Below, one piece after another: positions 5,105 to 9,748 of a DNA stretch of 9,748 nt. The position numbers and the translations under genes are program-made. The DNA is from Sphingomonadales bacterium (lineage in GTDB: Bacteria > Pseudomonadota > Alphaproteobacteria > Sphingomonadales > Sphingomonadaceae): contig JAAFIT010000059.1 in the NCBI GenBank assembly GCA_013298745.1, positions 1 to 9,748 of the forward strand. Direction: 5' to 3'. Below the pieces are notes generated by a model. The model was given only the letters and a program-made list of their open reading frames with translations, ran no database searches and was not told the origin of the DNA. Numbering within the stretch: position 1 is the first letter of the stretch; each line of letters opens with the position of its first letter.

Positions 5105-6430
5105 ATGTCCCTGAAAACCATCATTGTTTCGCGTCTCGCCGGTTATTGGACCGGCCAAAAGCGCCTGCAGGCAGCGCGCGCGCGCGCCGAGCGTCGGCGC
5201 TTAACCCAGAAACTGCCGCATCGAATCGACTGGTTCCACGACGTCGGCGACCCTTATTGCCAGCTGCTGGCGCAACTGCTGCCACAGTTTGCAGCCCGTT
5301 ATCACGTTGACATCGTGCCGCATCTTGTTGGCCCACCGGCGGATTGGGCGGCGCCTGAACGCGATCAGCTTGATGACTATGCCCGGATTGACGCCGTTCG
5401 GCTGGCGGCGCGTGGCGGCCTGGCCTTCACCGACCCCGGAACCCAGCCAACACCGCGAGCGCGCGCGGATGCCGAGGCGGTGCTGGCCGCCATGATCGCG
5501 GATGATCCGCGCGGCGGGCGGTTCGTCGCGACGGCGGCAAGCATTGGGACCGCATTGTGGTCAGGCGCCGCCATCGACCCGGCGCTGCGCCGCGCCACAA
5601 ACGCTGACACGTCGGCAATACGAACGGCCGGGAATGCCCGTCGCGAATCGCTCGGCCATTATCTCGGCGCGACGCTGCATTATGGCGGCGAATGGTATTG
5701 GGGCATCGATCGGCTGCATTATCTCGAGGAACGCCTGACCGCCCTGGGTGCTAGGCGTCCTGGCGCACCGGAAACACCGCTTTACCCTCAGCCCGTGGTC
5801 CCGACGCCTGGAACGAGAGCAGCGCCGCGCCAGCCGGGACTGGTGCTCGATTGGTATCTGTCCTTCCGCAGTCCCTACACCTACATTGTCGCCGAGCGCA
5901 TCAAGGCGCTCGCCGATGCCTATGGCGCCGACCTTCGGCTGCGCTACGTGCTGCCAATGGTGATGCGCAACCTGCCGGTGCCGCCGATGAAGCGCAGGTA
6001 CATCACACTCGATGTCGCACGCGAGGCGCACCGCCTCGAGATCGCTTTTGGCCGCGTTGCCGATCCGGTGGGGCGGCCGGTCGAACGCGGTTATTCGCTC
6101 TTGCCCTGGGCGATCACACAAGGCCGCGGCCATGACTTTGCCACCGCCTTCCTGCGCGGCGTGTTCGCAGAGGGCACCGATGCCGGCAGCGACAGTGGCC
6201 TTCGGAAAATCGTCGAGACGGCCGGGCTCGATTGGGCAACCGCAAAGCCGTTGCTTGGCAATGATGACTGGCGAGCCGAGGCCGAAGCCAACCGCTGCGA
6301 AATGACGACGTTGGGCCTGTGGGGGGTGCCAAGCTTTCGGGTCGGCGACGTGGCGGTCTGGGGGCAGGATCGGCTTTGGGTCATCGAAGCCGAATTGCAG
6401 CGGCGCACCGAAGAGAGCAGAAAAGTCTGA
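5105..6430 (+). CDS. Double-domain DsbA/HCCA-isomerase-like (GST-kappa fold) protein
   Basis: A 441-residue cytoplasmic protein (no signal peptide) that appears to be a fusion of two thioredoxin-fold modules of the DsbA/kappa-GST/2-hydroxychromene-2-carboxylate isomerase group. The N-terminal module (about 38-215) starts with IDWFHDVGDPYC (41-52), where the beta-strand and D-P-Y position the active-site loop, and ends in GHYLGATLHYGGEWYWG (184-200), a segment I know from such two-domain proteins. The C-terminal module (about 245-432) opens with LDWYLSFRSPYTY, carrying the S256-P-Y motif of HCCA isomerases, and ends with G407-V-P-S-F and W419-G-Q-D-R-L, typical of the family. No CxxC is present in either module, so disulfide exchange is unlikely; glutathione-dependent isomerisation or transfer fits better. 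First gene of a tight operon: its stop overlaps the next start by one base. The ribosome site before 5105 is weak. Confidence 0.82.
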   Translation: MSLKTIIVSRLAGYWTGQKRLQAARARAERRRLTQKLPHRIDWFHDVGDPYCQLLAQLLPQFAARYHVDIVPHLVGPPADWAAPERDQLDDYARIDAVRLAARGGLAFTDPGTQPTPRARADAEAVLAAMIADDPRGGRFVATAASIGTALWSGAAIDPALRRATNADTSAIRTAGNARRESLGHYLGATLHYGGEWYWGIDRLHYLEERLTALGARRPGAPETPLYPQPVVPTPGTRAAPRQPGLVLDWYLSFRSPYTYIVAERIKALADAYGADLRLRYVLPMVMRNLPVPPMKRRYITLDVAREAHRLEIAFGRVADPVGRPVERGYSLLPWAITQGRGHDFATAFLRGVFAEGTDAGSDSGLRKIVETAGLDWATAKPLLGNDDWRAEAEANRCEMTTLGLWGVPSFRVGDVAVWGQDRLWVIEAELQRRTEESRKV

Positions 6431-7338
6431 TGAGCACGATCCTCCGCACTCCCGATTCTGCCTTTGCCGAGCTTGCCGATTATCCGTTCGCTCCGCATCA
6501 TGCGACGGTTCAGGCGGGCGATGGCGCACCGCTGCTGCTTCATTATGTCGATGAAGGCCCACGCGATGCCGCACCGGTGTTGCTGCTGCATGGTGAGCCG
6601 ACTTGGTCCTATCTTTATCGCAACTTCATCCCACCGCTGGCCGCCCATGGTCATCGGGTGCTGGCGCCCGATCTCATCGGCTTTGGCAAATCGGACAAGC
6701 CGATGGACCGAGCGGCCTACACCTACGAGAACCATGTCGCCTGGATGCGAAACTGGCTGGAAGGCCTGGATCTGACCAACATCACGCTATTCTGTCAGGA
6801 TTGGGGCGGTCTGATCGGCTTGCGGCTCGTCGCCGCCTGCCCGGAACGCTTTGCGCGGCTGGTGATCTCCAACACCTATATGCCGGAGGGTGAAAGCATC
6901 GGGCCTGGCTTCGACGCGTGGCGGACATTTTCGCAGGCGACAGAGCCGTTCAAGACCGGCCGGATTGTCGACGGTGGCTGCGTGCGAACGCTGAGCCAGG
7001 CCGAAATCGCCGCCTATGATGCCCCCTTCCCTGATGCGCGCTACCAGGCCGGGGCACGGCAATTCCCCCTGCTGGTGCCGATCACGCCGGACCATGCCTC
7101 GGTGGCGGAAAATCGCGCCGCCTGGCGCGTACTGGAGCGCTTCGACAAGCCGGTAGTTACGGCCTTTGGCGACGCCGACAAGGTCCTCGGCCACCTCGAC
7201 ACCGAGATCCAGCGCCGCATCCCCGGCGCCCGCGGTCAACCGCACCGCCGTATCGCGGCCGGGCATTTCTGCCAGGAGGATGTGCCGGGTGAGCTTGTCG
7301 ACCTTATCCACCGTTTCATTCGCGACAGTGCGGCATGA
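6430..7338 (+). CDS. Haloalkane dehalogenase, subfamily I
   Basis: A 302-residue alpha/beta-hydrolase that aligns along its length with DhlA-type haloalkane dehalogenases (EC 3.8.1.5), which hydrolyse a carbon-halogen bond to an alcohol and halide. Visible features: H54-G-E-P-T-W59 (oxyanion region), D81-L-I-G-F-G-K-S-D-K, the nucleophile elbow Q123-D124-W125-G-G, a cap domain with W164 (candidate second halide-binding Trp), A-P-F-P-D (198-202) with Y205-Q-A-G, the catalytic acid in G-D-A-D250-K-V-L-G, and the base H279 in A-G-H-F. Nucleophile and Trp have the same numbering as DhlA D124/W125. The catalytic set is complete. The start overlaps the upstream stop (TGATG); extending the frame to 6319 would only run back into that gene. 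No signal peptide, so cytoplasmic. Databases often label this subfamily dhmA; the substrate cannot be inferred. Confidence 0.9.
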   Translation: MSTILRTPDSAFAELADYPFAPHHATVQAGDGAPLLLHYVDEGPRDAAPVLLLHGEPTWSYLYRNFIPPLAAHGHRVLAPDLIGFGKSDKPMDRAAYTYENHVAWMRNWLEGLDLTNITLFCQDWGGLIGLRLVAACPERFARLVISNTYMPEGESIGPGFDAWRTFSQATEPFKTGRIVDGGCVRTLSQAEIAAYDAPFPDARYQAGARQFPLLVPITPDHASVAENRAAWRVLERFDKPVVTAFGDADKVLGHLDTEIQRRIPGARGQPHRRIAAGHFCQEDVPGELVDLIHRFIRDSAA

Positions 7339-7994
7339 CGCTCGGCTTTGATCTCTACTGGTCGTTCCGCTCGCCCTATTCCTATCTGGTGACCGATCGG
7401 ATCGTCGAGCTGGTGGCGACGCATGATGTCGAATGCCGGCTGCGGGTCGTTTATCCGATCGCCGTCCGCCAGCCGGAATTCTTCGCCAACAGCGACCCCC
7501 TGTGGTTCAGCTATTTTGCGACCGACATCCGCCGCAGCGCGGAATTCGCCGGCATCCCCTTTGCCTGGGCCAAGCCCGATCCGGTGTATATGGACCCCGC
7601 GACTCGGACTTACCCCAAGGACCAGCCGTACATCCACCGGCTGACACGCCTCGGCATGGCGGCGACCGAGCGCGATAAGGGCCTGGCCTTTATCGCCGAA
7701 ATCGGCCGGCTGATCTGGAATGGTCAGACCCGCGGCTGGAATGAGGGCGCGCATCTTGCGGAAGCGACCGCGCGCGCGGGCCTTGATCTGGCGGAACTCG
7801 ATGCCGCGATTATCGCTCCGGGCGAGGCCGAGCGCCTCGATGACATCATTGCCGGCCATCAGGCGGAACAACGCGAAGGCGGCCACTATGGCGTGCCACT
7901 GATGGTCTTCGAAGGTGAACCGTTTTTCGGGCAGGACCGCTTCGACCAATTGGTGTGGCGGATGCGGCAAAAGGGTCTGACTGTCCGCCAATGA
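7335..7994 (+). CDS. 2-hydroxychromene-2-carboxylate isomerase/DsbA-family protein
   Basis: A 219-residue single-domain protein of the kappa-GST/HCCA isomerase group. The first strand and active-site loop read FDLYWSFRSPYSYL (5-18), with S13-P-Y-S16 in place of a CxxC. The helical insert occupies about 60-165, and the domain closes with Y185-G-V-P-L-M-V-F and G199-Q-D-R-F. HCCA isomerases act with glutathione on aromatic degradation intermediates; many relatives have unknown substrates. The ATG overlaps the dehalogenase stop by four bases (ATGA), which points to translational coupling and a shared task. It resembles the C-terminal half of the first operon gene, so the two may have arisen by duplication. 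Cytoplasmic, no signal peptide. Confidence 0.85.
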   Translation: MTLGFDLYWSFRSPYSYLVTDRIVELVATHDVECRLRVVYPIAVRQPEFFANSDPLWFSYFATDIRRSAEFAGIPFAWAKPDPVYMDPATRTYPKDQPYIHRLTRLGMAATERDKGLAFIAEIGRLIWNGQTRGWNEGAHLAEATARAGLDLAELDAAIIAPGEAERLDDIIAGHQAEQREGGHYGVPLMVFEGEPFFGQDRFDQLVWRMRQKGLTVRQ

Positions 7995-8083
7995 AGCGAC
8001 GAACCGCATCATCTGCTGGAAATTGGCTGATGACCAGCAGGCGCTGACAGCCTATCCCGAGACTGTAAACTTGGGGATCGCGC

Positions 8084-9748
8084 ATGCGTTTTTACACTCA
8101 CACTGCCTTGGCCACCGTTCTGGGCGCCCTGGCAACGACCGTCGCAGCGCAAGCTCCGGCCAAGCCGCCGAAATGGGACGTCAACGCCCCTCCCGGCATG
8201 GTCACCCGCCAGATCCCGATCAAGGTCGACAACGGTAGCTGGATGAACATCGATGTGTCGCCCGATGGCAAGACCATTGCCTTCGATCTTCTCGGCGACA
8301 TCTACACCATGCCGATCACTGGCGGCACGCCGATGCGGATCGCCGAGGGTCTCGCCTATGAACAACAACCGCGCTTTTCGCCCGATGGCAAGCGCATCGC
8401 CTTTACCTCCGATCGCGGCGGCGGCGACAATATCTGGCTGATGAACGTCGATGGCGGCGACAAGCGCCAATTGACCAAGGAGGATTTCCGCCTGCTCAAC
8501 CAGCCGAGTTGGAGCCCGGACGGCCGCTTTATCATCGCCAAGAAGCATTTCACCACCCAGCGCTCGCTCGGCACCGGCGAAGTCTGGCTTTACCATGTCT
8601 CGGGCGGCGGTGGCGTGCCGCTGGTGAAGCGCGCCAGTGAAGCGCAGCAGAAAGAACTGGGTGAGCCGATTTACGCGCCCGACGGCAAGAGCCTCTATTA
8701 CACCCGCAACGTCACGCCGGGCACGACGTTTGAATATGCGCAGGATTCGAACACCAACCTGTTCGATATCGAGCGCTATGATCTCGATAGCGGCGAAGTC
8801 ACCAAGGCGGTGACTGGTGCCGGCGGCGCGGTGCGTCCGACGCCGTCGCCGGATGGCCGCAAGATCGCCTTTGTGCGGCGCGAACGCACCAAATCGAAAC
8901 TCTACATCAAGGACCTCGTCACCGGCGAGGAGCGCAAGATCTTCGATGCGCTCGACCAGGATGTGCAGGAAGCTTGGGCTGTCAACGGCGTTTACCCGAA
9001 CATGGCGTGGACGCCCGACAGCCAGAGCCTGATCTTCTGGGCCGGCGGCAAGATTCGCCGCATCGGTGCCGATGGCAGCGGGATGCGCGAGATCCCGTTC
9101 CAGATCAACGACACCCGTGTCGTCATCGATGCGATGCACCCCAAGGTCGATGTTGCGCCAGATCGCTTCACCACCAAGCTGCCGCGCTGGGCGGCGGTGT
9201 CGCCCGATGGCAAGCAGGTGGTGTTCGAAACGCTCGGCAAATTGTGGGTGAAGCCCGCAACTGGCGGCACCGCCAAGCGGCTGGTCAGCGGCGACGGCGA
9301 TGATTTCGAAATGTTCCCGGCCTGGTCGCGCGATGGCCGCAGCATCGTTTTCGTCGGCTGGAGCGACGCCAATCTGGGCCAGATCCGCAGCGTGCCGGCT
9401 GGCGGCGGCAGCGCCCGCACCCTGACTGCCCATCCCGGCCACTATGCCCGTCCAGCCGTGTCGCCCGATGGCAAGACCATCGCCTTTGAAAGCGGCGAAG
9501 GCGGCTTCCTCACCTCCGGCCACTGGTCGGCAAACCCCGGCATCTACACAATGCCGGCAGCCGGCGGTGTGGCGACACTGGTCAGCCGCACCGGCAGTGA
9601 ACCGCAATTCGGCGCCGCCAACGACCGGCTGTTCATGGTCGCATCGGAAAAGGGCAAGCGCCAGCTGGTCTCGACCAATCTCTCGGGCGGCGATCGCCGC
9701 GTTCACGCCACCGGCGAAATGGTCAGCGATTTCCAGATTGCCCCCGAT
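8084..9748 (+). CDS. Secreted PD40 beta-propeller protein, probably the N-terminal part of an amidohydrolase (partial)
   Basis: The frame is open from the ATG at 8084 to the window end, 555 residues, with no stop. It starts with a Sec signal peptide (MRFYTHTALATVLGALATTV, cleavage likely after A-A-Q-A at about residue 24), then K-W-D-V-N-A-P-P-G. The rest consists of TolB/PD40-like propeller blades marked by S/A-P-D-G-K/R followed by a beta-strand; about nine are visible, for example SPDGKTIAF, SPDGKRIAF, SPDGRKIAF, SPDGKQVVF and SRDGRSIVF. In sphingomonads this arrangement, with FDLLGDIYTMPITGG near the start, is typical of proteins of about 1,000 residues that end in a metal-dependent amidohydrolase domain. 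That domain would lie beyond the window, so the enzymatic call is an inference. GGGGA at 8073-8077 sits six bases before the start. The 89-base gap from the operon suggests a separate unit or loose read-through. Confidence 0.85.
   Translation, partial: MRFYTHTALATVLGALATTVAAQAPAKPPKWDVNAPPGMVTRQIPIKVDNGSWMNIDVSPDGKTIAFDLLGDIYTMPITGGTPMRIAEGLAYEQQPRFSPDGKRIAFTSDRGGGDNIWLMNVDGGDKRQLTKEDFRLLNQPSWSPDGRFIIAKKHFTTQRSLGTGEVWLYHVSGGGGVPLVKRASEAQQKELGEPIYAPDGKSLYYTRNVTPGTTFEYAQDSNTNLFDIERYDLDSGEVTKAVTGAGGAVRPTPSPDGRKIAFVRRERTKSKLYIKDLVTGEERKIFDALDQDVQEAWAVNGVYPNMAWTPDSQSLIFWAGGKIRRIGADGSGMREIPFQINDTRVVIDAMHPKVDVAPDRFTTKLPRWAAVSPDGKQVVFETLGKLWVKPATGGTAKRLVSGDGDDFEMFPAWSRDGRSIVFVGWSDANLGQIRSVPAGGGSARTLTAHPGHYARPAVSPDGKTIAFESGEGGFLTSGHWSANPGIYTMPAAGGVATLVSRTGSEPQFGAANDRLFMVASEKGKRQLVSTNLSGGDRRVHATGEMVSDFQIAPD

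Noticed and set aside
6319..6429. N-terminal extension of the dehalogenase to an upstream in-frame ATG.
   Set aside because: It would overlap the end of the preceding gene by over 100 bases, and family members begin near the ATG at 6430; DhlA residue numbering fits that start.
5105..6430. Thiol-disulfide oxidoreductase (true DsbA) activity for the first operon gene.
   Set aside because: Neither module has CxxC and there is no signal peptide, so periplasmic disulfide formation is not supported.
5561..6574. A 337-codon open frame on the minus strand.
   Set aside because: It is antisense to the double-domain protein and crosses into the dehalogenase gene. Its product is rich in Arg, His and Pro without recognisable motifs.
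8013..8040. ctgctgg/ccagcag inverted repeat after the operon as a terminator.
   Set aside because: Only a 7-bp stem with a 14-nt loop and no T-run; could be chance.
8044..8071. Sigma-70-like CTGACA-N16-TAAACT before the propeller gene.
   Set aside because: The implied start near 8078 would cut off or abut the GGGGA ribosome site, and the match is moderate; not strong enough to call.
8009..9706. A 565-codon open frame on the minus strand.
   Set aside because: It lies wholly antisense to the propeller gene, which has a signal peptide, a ribosome site and repeated S-P-D-G-K blades. The antisense translation shows no domain; long antisense frames are common in GC-rich genes.

Overview
The window is GC-rich, densely coding DNA with the character of an alphaproteobacterium, most likely a member of the Sphingomonadales. 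That placement is an inference. It rests on a PEPxxWA-type PEP-CTERM surface protein, a short four-cysteine lipoprotein of a type I associate with sphingomonads, a long PD40-propeller protein of the 'amidohydrolase with TolB-like N-terminus' type, and two-domain DsbA/HCCA-isomerase-like proteins. No tRNA, rRNA, CRISPR array, transposase or integrase was seen.

Layout. 1-71 is the tail of one DUF1254/DUF1214-type protein, followed closely by a second, complete DUF1254 lipoprotein gene (86-1498). A gene-free stretch (1499-2099) holds hairpins and short repeats. Next come a Tat-signal-bearing class V aminotransferase-fold PLP enzyme (2100-3386) and a small four-cysteine lipoprotein (3454-3855). 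A 12-bp perfect hairpin separates the latter from the only minus-strand gene, the PEP-CTERM protein (3923-4693).

Upstream of the PEP-CTERM gene lies a strikingly AT-rich intergenic region (4694-5104). It carries a near-consensus sigma-54 (-24/-12) element reading toward the PEP-CTERM gene, a weaker sigma-54-like element reading the opposite way, and a 19-nt perfect dyad between them. The weaker element faces a compact plus-strand operon, 5105-7994. This comprises a double-domain DsbA/HCCA-isomerase-like protein, a subfamily-I haloalkane dehalogenase with an intact catalytic set, and a single-domain HCCA-isomerase/DsbA-like protein. The junctions are a 1-nt overlap (TGATG) and a 4-nt overlap (ATGA). 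The window ends inside a secreted PD40 beta-propeller protein (8084 to beyond 9748).

How the genes may work together. The dehalogenase operon looks like a co-translated unit in which an alpha/beta-hydrolase is made with two thioredoxin-fold partners of the kappa-GST/2-hydroxychromene-2-carboxylate isomerase superfamily. This suggests one catabolic or detoxification path, but the substrate cannot be read from sequence. The most notable signals are this gene combination and its head-to-head arrangement with a sigma-54-type PEP-CTERM promoter.
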